A DNA stretch of 64,000 nt from Hypericum androsaemum (lineage: Eukaryota; Streptophyta; Magnoliopsida; Malpighiales; Hypericaceae). Shown piece by piece: positions 34,460 through 46,325 of this stretch. The notes below the pieces were generated by a model that worked only from the letters and a program-made list of their open reading frames with translations, made no database searches and was not told the origin of the DNA. Position 1 is the stretch's first letter. Each line of letters begins with the position of its first letter. Location: assembly GCA_963995505.1 (NCBI GenBank), contig OZ023195.1, forward strand, positions 5,538,109 to 5,602,108, given 5' to 3'. A program made the translations under genes and the position numbers.

Positions 34460-34748
34460 TGTTGGGATGGCGAGAAATAGGAAAGACTTATTTCCTATTC
34501 CTATTCCTATTCCTATTCTGGCTAGATTCTAGACTCCTAATTAGACCTAGATAGGTTACTTGTACACCAAGGGTTTGTCTCTATATAAAGACATGTTACC
34601 CTAAGGTTTTGTATAGCTTTTGTGACTCGGATCTATCAATAAAATTTCTCCTTTCTCACCGTGGACGTAGGCATTAGGCCGAACCACGTAATTCTCTTGT
34701 TCCGTGTTCTTTGTGCGATCTTGTTCTCTAGTTGCTGAATTCTTAACA
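34460..34748 (+). repeat. 3' LTR of the deleted copia element
   Basis: 289 bp. Identical to the 5' LTR except for a 9-bp insertion near 34548 and about seven substitutions. Confidence 0.92.
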
Positions 34749-34753
34749 GCTGG

Positions 34754-37666
34754 ATTATAATTTTTTTTGTGTGGAATGGATTATAGTTTGTTTTACCTAC
34801 TCCCTAGGTGAAACTCGCATTATGTTACAAGAAATTGTCAATTTGATTGGAAAATGTATACTTTATATTTTTGTTCCAATTCAATTCGGTGTATCAATCA
34901 ACCATTGTCCCGATTCTTGCTAGCAATTAAGTAAACAACAACAAAATTATAATAAAGTTAAATCGAAGAAAAGATATCGATAAAAAAAATATCCTTAAAT
35001 AAGATCCAATAATAAGCGCACGGAGGCGAGCCACAATTCTCAAACAAGCCCAAACGCTAATGTTTCAAAAAGCCCAATGATATACCGCGAAGCCGATTAT
35101 ATGAACGAACAAAAAAAGGCTTCGTGTTGGTTTGAAATCGGAGGGAAACAAGAAAAAGAAAAAAGGAAATGGAGAGCTCCTCAAACTATCAAAATTCAAA
35201 GCCCATCTCCGTTCCCTAGTCACCGAAGTTCATCATCTCCGGGTATATTTCACTTCAAACTATCCTAGGTTAGTTACCTTGAAAACGACAATGCTTTGAT
35301 CATTTTTATTTTACATAATGCCCAATGGATTATGAAAACATCCGAATAACTAAATCTTTTGTTGTCGTTGTGAGGCAGAAAAAGATGTTGTAGAGTAGTC
35401 GGTGCCCTATGATCATCAGGTTTTGAAGCTTGAAATCTATTCTTCTCCTTAGGATTTGTATCAAATTTTAATACAGTTAAAACTCTTATTTCAAATGAAT
35501 AGAGTAGCATTTATCTCTTACATATGTCCGGATCTTATGTATGTAGTTGAGAGTTGAAGGGTAGTAATATTTCTCATGGAGATTTTATACCGGTTTTGAC
35601 TCCCATAGTGGACGACTCTCCATCACCCGTAGTTTTCTCTCCCCATTTTAAAATTTTTTACGTAAATCTTGTGTGTCGTGTTTCTACTTGGTGCCGCTGA
35701 ATCAAAGATGTTTGCTTTTCTTAAGAGATAGATTATTTATACCAAAAATTACATCTTACACTCCGTCTAATAGTCCTACGTCTTGTGCCATTAGACTAAA
35801 TATTTTTTGACATAAAAAAAGTTTGCTCTTAATAATTTTCGCATTCAAAGTTCTTACTGCATGCAAAATTACGTAATTTGTTAAAATTTTCATGTTTGAT
35901 ACCTAAATGACATCCCTTTTTTTTTGTTGATAAATTAAATGACATCCGTTTTAACTCCGTCATATGGTCATTTTGGACGAGGTATGCTTAATATGTGACA
36001 TCGATCATTTTTATCTCTCTTTTTTAAAAGGATATGCACACATCTATTTTTTGTCCCATTCAGAAATACACGTACTTGTATCCGGGTCCGGTTTAGTTCT
36101 CGAGATCCAAAAGAAGTCCACCTCCATTATTCTCAGTGGCCCAGTAAAGAATATGATCTGTTCCCTTATGAACCCATTTAACACTGTCCGGCTTCTCACA
36201 AGGCTTATATGCGGACAATCCTATCTCTGTCTACCGATTCCTTGTTTTATCGTCTTTATTATGAATTGGAATCGTTTTCTACAACTACCACAACCGATCG
36301 TTTGAATGCCTTGAAAGGCAAGGCAAGTCAAGAAATATTCAGCCAATCTCCTCGTAAACGTCGCAAAAACCATGTGGTACAAATTTCGGGTATTCATTAG
36401 ACAATCAGAGAGTCGAATATGCTTCACCCCTTTTTTTTGGAGTATTTGTGCTTCAATTTTTTTTATAAGTAAAATATTATATTGCTCAAAAATTATCCAC
36501 CAAGTATGGATACATCAAAGATAACGTATTTTAGTTACCAGATAACGCCTATCAAAATGTACTATAGTAATAGACGTTAACTGAATACATACACCAAAGG
36601 AACTCTAAAAATAATCTAAACCGAAAAAATCCTAAGATCATATGATAAGAACATACATCCACCAAGGCATACCAATCATAGTTACGTTGCAAAGAACCAA
36701 AATTACGGAGGGTTAAAAGTTCAGTATTTGTTCTAACTAGAAGCCGCATCCTTAATCGAATGTGTTGATATTCACCCTTATGCTACTTGGGTACATTTTA
36801 ATAGGAGAGAAAAAAAGTATTATGTTGCGAATGAGTTATCTAAACGAGCAGAGATTGAAAAAAATTTAGCGATGGTTAAAAAGGCACAAATTTGAAAAAA
36901 TATCTATCTGAAATAAGAATAAACAAAATCACGTAATATTTAATAAAAATATCAAATCACATAATACTAAAATAAAAATGTTGCTTCTATTCTTGAAATG
37001 ACTGCTATTTCGGTAACAAACATTATCTCCAATCGAATACTATAAAAAGGAAAAAAAAAGAATACCGGTTAATGTCCACGTACTCTCTAATATCTGACCT
37101 GGCGGTTGATTTCAACCACAACTTTAATAAAACTAGTAATTCCGTAACAAGAAAAGGGCAAAAATATCCAACTATTTTCTATTATATAAGTCAACGTGTG
37201 ACTATCCGTAGGCGCCACGTGGCATACATCAACATCAGCCCATGCCTTAAAGCGGGCAGCAACACACGAACTGGCGTTTCCTCCTGCCAGTAAATCATTT
37301 CATTATTGGCTTCTTGTTTTTCCTCTTTTTTTTCCCTTCTAAATTAATTTCCCATTTTTCTAACCGTGTTTATTTATGTTAAAAATAATAAATTAATAAC
37401 CACATCGACTTCGCTCCTGATCCAGGAGGAGGAAGAGAGGAAACATCAATTAATTAATTAAATCATCGCCACTAACAACGAGGCCATCCAAAAAGGCAAA
37501 ACAAAACAAAAAAGAAAAATATCTTTTTTTTTTCTCTCTTGTTCATTAATGGTGGTTGGATATTATTATTATTATTAGTGGTCCTCCTCCTCCTCCTCCA
37601 TTCTTCTCTCTCTCTTCCGGAGTAGGACTGACTCTAGAGAGAGAAAGACACCCCCCGATCCCGAAG
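34754..37666. other. 2.9-kb non-genic stretch and promoter side of the DUF1336 gene
   Basis: AT-rich, with no domain-bearing ORF. At 35165-35220 a short Ser/Pro-rich frame resembles the start of a plant gene but stops after 16 codons from its ATG. A pyrimidine-rich leader (about 37580-37620) directly precedes the gene at 37667. Confidence 0.4.
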
Positions 37667-40600
37667 ATGGGTGCATGTGTCTCAAGGCCAGAAAGCTGCG
37701 TCGGTGGGAAATCGGGAGGAGGGGGATTAAGAAAACGGGCGAGGAACAAGAGGAGGAGGAAAGGTTTAAGGAAGAGGGTTTCTTCTTCTACTACACTGGG
37801 CGATGGATCGTCCAGACCCAGTTTCCAAGGTCATCTCTCTCTTTTGGGTTTTTGGTCTCCTGGGTTCTGGTTAAAGTTGGTGTCTTTATAAGCATTGTTT
37901 CATGTTTAATGGAGTTTTTGGATGTTAGTTATTGCTGCTCGCGAGATTTATTGGGTTTAGAATGATTCGCTTTAGGGCTGTAGTGGGTTATTATTTGAGG
38001 GGAAAGCTTGTCTTTTTACATTGGAAGTTGAGGTATTGGTCTGCGAGTCGGTTTCGGTCTCGTAAGGCAAGTGAGTAATTGCGCTGTTTGCTTGTTGTTA
38101 ATCAAATTATTGCTCGAGTCTTGGGTAGAAACGAGGGTTTATTGCTGTTTGCTTGTTGTCCCTACGGAGGGAATTTCATTTGAACCATCAGATTTTATTA
38201 AAAATCGTGTCTAGAGATCTGAGAATCATAGAAAACCGTGTCTATAGGTATTATTACTTGATCCATTTCAGTGGGGATAAGCCTTGTCCCCACTGAATCC
38301 AACCCCAGAAACGAGAGTTGTGATCGAAGAGATTGTTGTGGTTTTGAGTGTCTTTGGTATGAGCATCATTGGTCTTAGTCCTTATGTTTCCGGGACCAGC
38401 AATCGTATTATTGATTGATTGACAGCCAAGTCTCAGTCTCAGGGTGTTCTGACTTGATGAGATTATGCAGCTCGCCCAAACTGATGCTAATAATAAGTGG
38501 TAGATTGCCAAGCTTCTGATTATTAATGCTAATTGGTCAAAGTAACTTGTAACAAAGTTAGAAACCGGTGGCTACCAGAAACCAGTTTGTGGCATAGCTC
38601 TACCACGTACTTAGAAATCAGGGAGTTTTCTCTTCTTGGTCTCTAACACTTGTGTTAGAAAAGCTTTCTCTTGTCCATCGGGATATCTTTTTCGATCTGG
38701 ACATCGGGAGATATCTTACCGCAAAGGAAAGATGATATTGTTGTATGTAGTTTATAAGTTGTTGGCCAAGGCACGGAAATGTATCGTGATTGCCATGTGG
38801 CACTTGTTTTGGAATATAGTTTTCTTGTCTATCTTCAATGGTTGCAACTGTGACTCTTGTCACTTATTTAGAATTACCTTTCGAATATATGGTGATAGTC
38901 TCTTAACTGGAATAGTGCCCACCTTTCTAATATATGGTGATCAATTCCATGTTCATTGTACCTCTGCTACTGAAGCATCTGTTTCTTTAACTCATGTTCT
39001 GCATAGATGTCATACTGATTTGGCTGTCTTACGATGACAACAGGAAGTCTTGATGATGCGTGGTTTGATTCAGTGGCAATATTCGAGTCCGATGATGACG
39101 AAGATTTTGAAAGCGTTCCCGACGGTACGGCACTTCATTCCATTGTTCCTTTTGAACATTCTCTTTTTTGCATTTTGTGTAATGTGCTGTTGATTAATCA
39201 ACAATTCCTGGGTTTCTGTACATAGCAGATGTGTTATCTTTAAGTGGCTCTGAAGGATTGCCAAGAACAAGTTTTGCATCTAACAGAGACACCGGTCACG
39301 GGGATGACACTGTTAGTCAGCAACTTACTTGTTCAACAGATCAGGCGAAGAAGAAAGGCGGTGTCAGTACAGATAATGCTGATTTTCAGTCAAAATCTGA
39401 TGGAACATCAAATAATGTCAAGGAAGCTGTGTCTCTTGACGAAATCTCTCCCATGGTAGATGCACATGTTGTTAGGGACGCAGGCATACTAGATATCTGT
39501 GGAATTAGTCCAGGTAACTGTTTACCTTGTCTTTCTTCCACCATTTCGCCGGTTGAGAAGAGAAGATCATTAAGCTCAAGTCCACCAAGTGCAAGGAAAA
39601 AGACCGCCTTGAGGCTCTCATTCAAAAAGGAAGGACATTCTAGTAGCAATATGAGTGAGTCCTGCTGCCTTGTACTCTCAGCTCAATTGTGCTACAAGTT
39701 CCTTTTTCCGGAGATCATAAATCTACGACTTTATATTCCATATACAGTTTGGTAGACATTTTTGGCTTCCAGCTGTTCATGTGGTCACTGGTTGTAAAAA
39801 AGGATTCTATCTGGCTCCATTTCAATTTTGACCCTTTGAATTAGTTGAGCACAATCCTTCATTGGTTTTTCAACGGAGCATGTGCTTCCTTGGTTGAGAT
39901 GTGATGTGATGTGTCATATCGATTGTCACTATCATTCCGTGGGTGCATATAGACGGTGGAAATGCATGTTGGAAAGGAATCCCATGATACGACTTGCTGA
40001 TTGGAAGTGTTTTATAAATTTAAATTTAGGGGTTGAAACAAACGAGTATTGGACATTAGATACTTTAAACAGATGTAATAATGTGAAAACTTTACATTAC
40101 TTGGGTGATAGACATAGTCGTTATCTGCTTACATGGAACAAGTACTAGCTGTGGCAGTCTGACTTGTTGGTACTGGAGTAATGATTATATCGCTCATTGC
40201 ATGTGCCTTTGTTGATTATAAAATTGTTGTTTCAATAATGCCCAAATAGCTGTGTAATTTTAAATATGTGTAATGCACCTGACTTTTCTGTTGTATGGTT
40301 TCAGTTTCTACTAGGACGACTCTGTATAAGCCTTTAGCAGGTTCACAAGTTCCCTTCTGCCCATTGGATAAGAAAATGTTGGACTGTTGGTCTCGGATTG
40401 AGCCATCCAGTTTCAAGGTTCGGGCGAAGAATTATTTCAAGTAAGACCATGGAATGGAAGAATTCAACCATTTCAGATGTCTCATTGGTATGTTTCTGAT
40501 ATTGATTTTGTCTTTACATATGGCAGGGATAAGAAGAAGGAGTTTGCCCCTGGCTATGCGGCTTATTATCCGTTTGGGGTTGATGTCTTTCTTTCTTCTC

Positions 40601-42088
40601 GAAAAATTCAACACGTCGCTCGTCATGTGGAGCTCCCAGCTACCAACTCTTCTTATGGGCTACCCCCCATCCTTGTTGTAAATGTTCAGGTAATAACAAC
40701 TTTTTCTATGTGCAAAGGATTTGGAACTGGTTATTTATAGGAAATTGGTTGTGTTATCCTCTATCATCTCTGTTTTGTCATAATACTATAATTGGTTCCT
40801 TGTTATGAATTTTGCAGATTCCGCTGTATCCTCCCGCAATTTTTCTGAGTGAAACTGACGGGGAAGGCCTGAATTTTGTTTTGTATTTCAAGCTTTCCGA
40901 AAGTTATTTAAAGGAACTTTCGACCAATTTTCAAGAAAATATCAGAGTAAGATTGAGCCTTCGATAGCATATTTACTATCTCTAGGTTGCAGCTACCTTT
41001 TATGTTCCTCTTGGTGCGTGACGATGATGATGCCACTCCTTTAGTATAATTCCTATTAAAAGGCAATCTCACATTTCATCATGTTGTTGAAATATATTTT
41101 TTTATTTGCCTTGATCAACAGAAGTAAGAAATTTCAATTTCCTCGAGCTATGTTTCGATTTTTCTTACTGATGTCACCTGCTTACTTACAGCCTCACGTT
41201 TTGCATTTTGAGCTAAGTTTAATCGCATAGTGTTCTACTTCTTTTGCAGAAGTTAATCAATGATGATGTTGAAAAGGTCAAAAGTTTTCCTCTAGACTCA
41301 GTTGTTCCCTTCCGGGAGAGGCTGAAAATTTTGGGGCGTGTTGTGAATGTTGACGACCTACATTTAAGTGCTCCAGAGAGGAAGCTTATGCATGCTTACA
41401 ACGAAAAACCTGTTCTTTCCCGACCTCAGCATGAATTTTACAGGGTAAGCTTCGCCTCACTGCTTGCGATTGATCTCCATCTTGCTTTGTTCCAGGAATG
41501 TTTCTCACCCTATAACTTTTGGAAGGGTGCCCTAAGATTAAGTCAAGAGGTATCCGAAAGTTATGGCTTACTTTTGTCTGAAGATTGACTACGGAAATAA
41601 AGTTCCTCTGTGCCTCAGTAACTGTAGTGTTTCATGTGTCAGCCCGTGTGCTCAAACACCAATTTGTTAATGTTGCATCAGAGCTTCCCTTTAATCTTAT
41701 TCTCGCTTGTTTCTTTCGCAGGGCGAGAATTATTTCGAGATCGACATAGATATGCATCGGTTCGGTTACATTTCTAGAAAAGGCTTTGCAGCATTCATGG
41801 ACAGACTGAAGATCACAGTCCTAGACGTTGGCCTCACTATTCAGGCAAGTAAAAATTCTTCATTTAAGTGAAGTTGCAGATGAATTTCTTGTTACTTCAT
41901 CATAGTAGCTCCTTTTCGTCGGCTCGCGGAATCTGATACTCTGTTCATTTGGTGCCTGGAAACAGGGAAATAAACCTGAAGAGTTGCCGGAACAGATCTT
42001 GTGTTGTGTTAGGTTGAATGCAGTTGATTACATGAATTACCATCAGCTTGGGTTAAACCAAGAGCCCTCTGAATCTATGAATGATTGA
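37667..42088 (+). CDS. DUF1336 / EDR2-like protein, nine exons
   Basis: Member of the plant family with a C-terminal DUF1336 (EDR2_C) domain, related to ENHANCED DISEASE RESISTANCE 2. EDR2 binds a phosphoinositide through other domains. This shorter relative has no visible PH or START domain and its role is unknown. Exons: 37667-37829, 39044-39124, 39229-39654, 40305-40440, 40527-40689, 40818-40946, 41250-41444, 41722-41844, 41966-42088, giving 512 residues. [10 protein letters not shown] at the N-terminus fits N-myristoylation (Gly2) and palmitoylation (Cys4), so membrane attachment is likely. It is followed by a Lys/Arg-rich patch. The acidic block [11 protein letters not shown] and [20 protein letters not shown] are family features. 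DUF1336 starts about residue 245 ([39 protein letters not shown]). Intron 8 begins GC rather than GT. Confidence 0.93.
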
Positions 42089-42986
42089 TTTGTGTAAAGC
42101 CTCCAATTTAATACAAGGGTAATTTTTTCACACAAACAACCAACCATTTCATTTTCCACTATGTAGTTAATCCATTTGTGCCAAAAAAAGTGCAACTTGT
42201 GGTTTCTTTATGTACATCTGTTGCTAAAAAGATTGAAGACTATTTTTTTTCAAAAGATAAAAGTTTTTTTTTTCATCACCATATGATATTATACTGTTGG
42301 ACAATGACTAAATTCAAATTCGACCACTTTCGAGCACATTGACTCCGTAGAAAAGCCCAACTGCCTTTTGGGCTTGCCCAGCTCGACTGTGTTTTCCTGC
42401 CCAGCCCATGTTACGAATTTTTGTTTCCTTTTGCAACCGAGCCATTTTGAGTCTCGTTTAGCGTATATATACATCTTCAAACAAATAAATTCCAATATCA
42501 TGGTCTTCCTGTGTAGTTAGTTCTATTTTTTTGGATGAAAAATAAAATTGAAGTTTCTTTTCCATTTCCACATTTTACAGTATTTAGTTATAATAATTTT
42601 CATTCAAGTGCTTGTTTGTTCTAGTTTCCACCGGATGTGAATTGCTTCACAATAATAACTCCAACATGGATCCAATCACATATTTATAGAGTTAGGATAG
42701 AAACTCAAAACTCCGTTCGAAAAAATTCAAATTTCTAACCATTTAAACATATGTAGTTTAAATGTTGTATCTATAAGAAACATACTAACTAACGAGTACT
42801 TGAAATGAAATATAAATTTATTGCAACGAGAAACAATGATATTATTTATAAGATCTTCTTTATTTTTAACCCGAAATTTTAACAATTGGATGCGCATCTA
42901 TTAAGCACGTGATCATCATATCTTCCCCAATTCTCCCTTGTCATTAGGAAGACAAAATGAATAATAACCAAAACTTAAACCATCTA
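42089..42986. other. Shared 3' intergenic region of two convergent genes
   Basis: AT-rich. It should contain the 3' ends of the plus-strand DUF1336 gene and the minus-strand RAM2-like gene. No extra gene seen. Confidence 0.5.
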
Positions 42987-45361
42987 TTAGCAACCCATCA
43001 CCTTGTCGGCTTTTAGTTTCGGCTTCTCGGTGACCGTACCATCGTTTCCGGCGAGGGCCTTGTACTTATCCTTCCTAGTAAGATTAGTGCACTCGTAGGA
43101 AAGCGTAGCGGCGATGACCCTTTGGATATAGTTGGCCACCTCGTGGCTTGACTTTCCCGATGTGCAAGTCAACTCTAGGGGTAACTTGCTCAGGAAGATA
43201 ACCTCGTAAACTGGGCTAGGGTTCATGAAGAAGTAGAACGGGTCCATCCCTTTCCACCCGCGGGCCGTCGTCCCATGGAACATGGTCATCCGGTTCACCA
43301 TCGCCACCGGGACGATCTGGTCGGTCAGCTCCGCGAACAGGGCTGAGAAACGGAGCAGGAACGGCTCTCGGCAGGTGGTTCCTTCCGGGCAGATGACCAG
43401 GTCCCCTTCTTCTAGGAGCTTCTTGATCATGGCCGCGTCGGTGGCACGGTCACGGCTCAGGCGGACGGTCTTGATCGGGGAGATGACCTCGGAGAGGCGG
43501 GAGACTGAGTAGGTAACGGCCGGGATGGGGCGGCCGAGGGCGGTGGAAAGGAAGATCGGGTCGAGGAGCGTCCGGTGGGAGCAGATGAAGAGGACGCCGG
43601 TCTGGCCGGTTGACTTCCTGGCCGGCGGAGGAGGGGTGCCTTTGACTATGACGCGGACACCGAGCGCCAGGAAGGCGTAGTAGACCATCGGCATGGGGAG
43701 GAGGGAGCCGGCGGCGATGCGGAGAACGGCCAGGACGAAGCCGATGGGGATCCATAGGATGATTAGTAGAGCCATTAAAGGGTTTGGCTTTTCGACCAAC
43801 CGGCCGTCGTGAAAGATGATCGGCTTCGGGAGCTTGTCGTTTGTTACCGGCTTGACTTCCGGCCGCGGTGGGACCATGTAACCCTCCTGTACATTTTTTC
43901 ACATACAATAAGATATAAGAAACACTTCGCTAGATTTTGTGGTTAAAATTTTGGTTCGAAGGTAAATGAATTACCAAATTTAAAAAATATAATAGAATCT
44001 AAGTAACCCTGGATTGACTATCGATTTTTTTTTATAAGTGATTGTCGATTCCTTTGCCTTTTGCTTTGGTTTCTCCTACAATTTGGTGTTTCGATTTAAT
44101 CGCCTTGTCGATAAGGGAGATTCGACATTTTTTCTGTTCTGAATTTTTTATCTTTTAGTATTCTTGTCTTAAATAAAATCTAAATTAATCAATGATTTAT
44201 CAAGTAATATAACTTTAAAATTTAAATGATCCTGCAGTTTGTTGTTTCGATTTAGTCGATATGCTTTGTTTTTTTCGTTGCTGAGAAGCTGTTCATTAAT
44301 CATTATGTGTACTCTATGGAGTTTCAAGATTTTTTACAAATGTTCTCCACATGATTCTGAAATTTGTCTTCAACAAATCACGTGTTTTACAAAAAAATCC
44401 TGATCAACATTATGTTGAATAGGTATTTATTTTTTGGTTAATTGAATATCATACCTATAAACCAATAATAAACACAAAAAATACTATCAACTAATAAACT
44501 AAACAACACCTAGATCAAAAACTGAGTTTTTTTAATTTAATTAAAAAATATTAAATTTGAATTATTGAAAAAGTAGCAATATCTATACTTATTAGAAAAT
44601 CTGTTCACCTTTAATAGGTTCTACCATCTCTAAGTCAAATATACAAAGTGGTATAAAAAAAAATAATTAATCAAAAAACCGAAAAATTAATAAGGGAATT
44701 TAAAATAACATAAGGTCAAATTGCATCCAATTAAACTAACCTTGCACATAGAAATGAAAGGAACATCGGTATGACGATCACCGAGCCCAATCTCCGGCTG
44801 ATCATCACCAAACGCCTTCTGGAGAGCGTCGGCCTTGTTCTTCCCGACTAAAACTCCCGGGCTCCGAACAAACCCCGTCGCCCTCCCTTTATACGTCGAA
44901 ATTTCGGTTCCCAAAACCAAGTCCACCCCAAGAAAGTCCTTCAAGAACGCCTCCACCATGACCCGAGGGTTCGCCGTCAAGACGCACCGTTTCCCGCACG
45001 AGGAGAACACCCTCCACGTCTCCGGGTGGAGGTCGGAGGCGTAGAACTTGGGCAGCACGGCGCGGGCGACCGACTCGATGTCGGACGTCCGCATGCCGGC
45101 GTAGGTGGCGAAGATGAGGACTTGGATACCGGCCGACTCGGAAACGAAGTAGTAGAGGAGGCCGATGAGCGGGGTGGCCAGGAGTAAGAAGAGGAGGCGA
45201 AGTACGCCGCCGGCCTCGTAGGCTACTAGGGCAAAGTAAGGAAAGGAGCTCCGGCCGACAAGTAGGGTTCCGTCCATGTCGGCCACGACCGTGTTCTTCT
45301 CCCGACCGGTTGATTTGCATTGGTCCACTGATGGCAAGTTGTACTGGATGTTAGCAACCAT
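42987..45361 (-). CDS. RAM2: RAM2-like sn-2 glycerol-3-phosphate acyltransferase
   Basis: Land-plant GPAT that acylates glycerol-3-phosphate at sn-2 and removes the phosphate, giving 2-monoacylglycerol. RAM2 makes such lipids at the ER for export to mycorrhizal fungi; GPAT4/6/8 relatives make cutin. Exons 44741-45361 and 42987-43886 (intron of 854 bp after SMCK, joining to EGYMVPP), 506 residues. The HAD phosphatase-like domain keeps DMDGT (28-32) and GDRHTD (194-199), the residues that mark phosphatase-active members. The acyltransferase domain has HRTLLDP (His311, Asp316), PEGTTCR (374-380) and IVPVA (398-402). Hydrophobic segments lie near residues 50-72 and 243-270. [20 protein letters not shown] and the C-terminus KVMGC point to RAM2 rather than GPAT5/6. 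The start GCCATGG is strong. Both exons are GC-rich against AT-rich flanks. Confidence 0.9.
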
Positions 45362-45456
45362 GGCTTAATAGTTAAGTAATATTGTGTTTGGTCGAAGGGA
45401 TAGCAGGTGTTTCGTATTTACGTTTTTTGGATGAACGAAGAGTGTATATTAATATG

Positions 45457-45464
45457 TATTTATA
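45457..45464 (-). promoter_or_regulatory. TATA box of the RAM2-like gene
   Basis: TATAAATA on the minus strand, about 100 bases upstream of the ATG at 45361, which leaves room for a short leader. Confidence 0.6.
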
Positions 45465-45669
45465 GGAGTTAATTGCAAGGGAGGACAAAATTTTGGATGA
45501 TTTTCTTAAGTAATGTTGGGACAAATTAATTACGAGAATCTGGGCTGGCGCCGGTATTTCCGAAATGGGAATGAGCTTGTTTTTTGGTTTATATCTTAAG
45601 TTATTCAAATCTATTAAGAAAAATAATTTAGATTCGAGTTAGATGTCATCTTTAAAAAATAATAATAAA

Positions 45670-45766
45670 AAATTCAACAAATATTTAACATAATTATCTT
45701 ATTATGGACTAGAACCTAAGACCTAAAACTAAAATAACTCCTCATTAAATCATCTAAATACTTGTT
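45670..45766 (-). repeat. Degenerate SINE copy C
   Basis: On the minus strand AACAAGTATTTAGATGATTT, then GAGGAGTTATTTTAGTTTTAGG, then TGTTAAATATTTGTTGAA follow the same order as copy D at 46141-46325. It lies about 300 bases upstream of the RAM2-like start codon. Confidence 0.55.
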
Positions 45767-46140
45767 AGCATCTAAATACGTATGATTTATGGAATAATCG
45801 AGGGATGCTTGTGCTAAGTTGGGTGGTTTTCAATGTTTTGTACTTTGCGGTGACCGCTGTTTATGAGAAATCGTGTCCCTTTTGTTTGGAGTTTTGCTTT
45901 GAATTTGGCAAGTATCATTTTTTTAGTTTCTTAGCTTTCTAGTGGTTTAATTTTTCAAAATCTATGATATGTGTGTTCTATTTTAGGTGCAATTTTTTCG
46001 TGGTTTACATGGATATCCTGTGTAATAACCGTAAAATTTCTATAAATTAATGATGTCGGGACCTTAAAATTTTATTAATTTAGATATAAAAACTAATCAA
46101 TTAATTAATAATAAATTATTTTATAGAGTGATTGTTCATT

Positions 46141-46325
46141 TTAAAAAAAATAAAGGTATCCGGCTCACTGGGCCTACTAATCTAAATTTGAGCAGGGTAT
46201 GACCTTTTAAAGGTGGCAAAGCTCTCCCAACAAGTATTTAACACAGCTGCATTCCCAAGAACTCGAACTCAATACCTGGTTAAGTTAGAACAACTCCTTC
46301 ACCAATTGATCTAAGTACTTGTTGG
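46141..46325 (-). mobile_element. tRNA-related SINE copy D (best preserved)
   Basis: On the minus strand the head reads CAACAAGTACTTAGATCAAT. An A-box-like TAGATCAATTGG (46313 to 46302) and a B-box-like AGTTCGAGTTC (46269 to 46259) are about 32 bases apart, normal for Pol III promoters. The body continues GTTAAATACTTGTTGGGAGA and ends in a short T-rich tail near 46145, as in Au-type plant SINEs. No clear target duplication was found. Confidence 0.72.

Larger units (their letters stand above)
32256..34748 (+). mobile_element. Internally deleted Ty1/copia element (2.49 kb)
   Basis: LTRs at 32256-32535 and 34460-34748 and a perfect 5-bp target duplication GCTGG (32251-32255, 34749-34753). The primer site begins TGGTATCA at 32538, and a purine tract AAGGTGGAGATT precedes the 3' LTR. 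Gag and the protease start remain. Integrase, reverse transcriptase and RNase H are missing. LTRs differ by about seven substitutions and one 9-bp indel, so this insertion looks younger than the copia element at 22948. Confidence 0.93.

Noticed and set aside
35077..35268. Possible first exon of a gene near 35.1 kb
   Set aside because: The ATG-led frame stops after 16 codons. No downstream exons or domain found.
37556..37666. Upstream extension of the DUF1336 protein
   Set aside because: The frame is open but starts at a non-ATG codon in a CT-rich leader, and would destroy the MGAC myristoylation start.
39495..39520. Earlier donor site (CCAG/GTAACT) ending exon 3 of the DUF1336 gene
   Set aside because: The sequence beyond it ([22 protein letters not shown]) matches the family, so exon 3 runs to 39654. 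Alternative splicing remains possible.
43450..43908. 152-codon minus-strand frame overlapping the RAM2-like gene
   Set aside because: Pro/Arg-rich shadow frame inside a GC-rich exon. The other frame carries all acyltransferase motifs.
44889..45320. 143-codon minus-strand frame over the RAM2-like first exon
   Set aside because: Shadow of the GC-rich exon. No domain.
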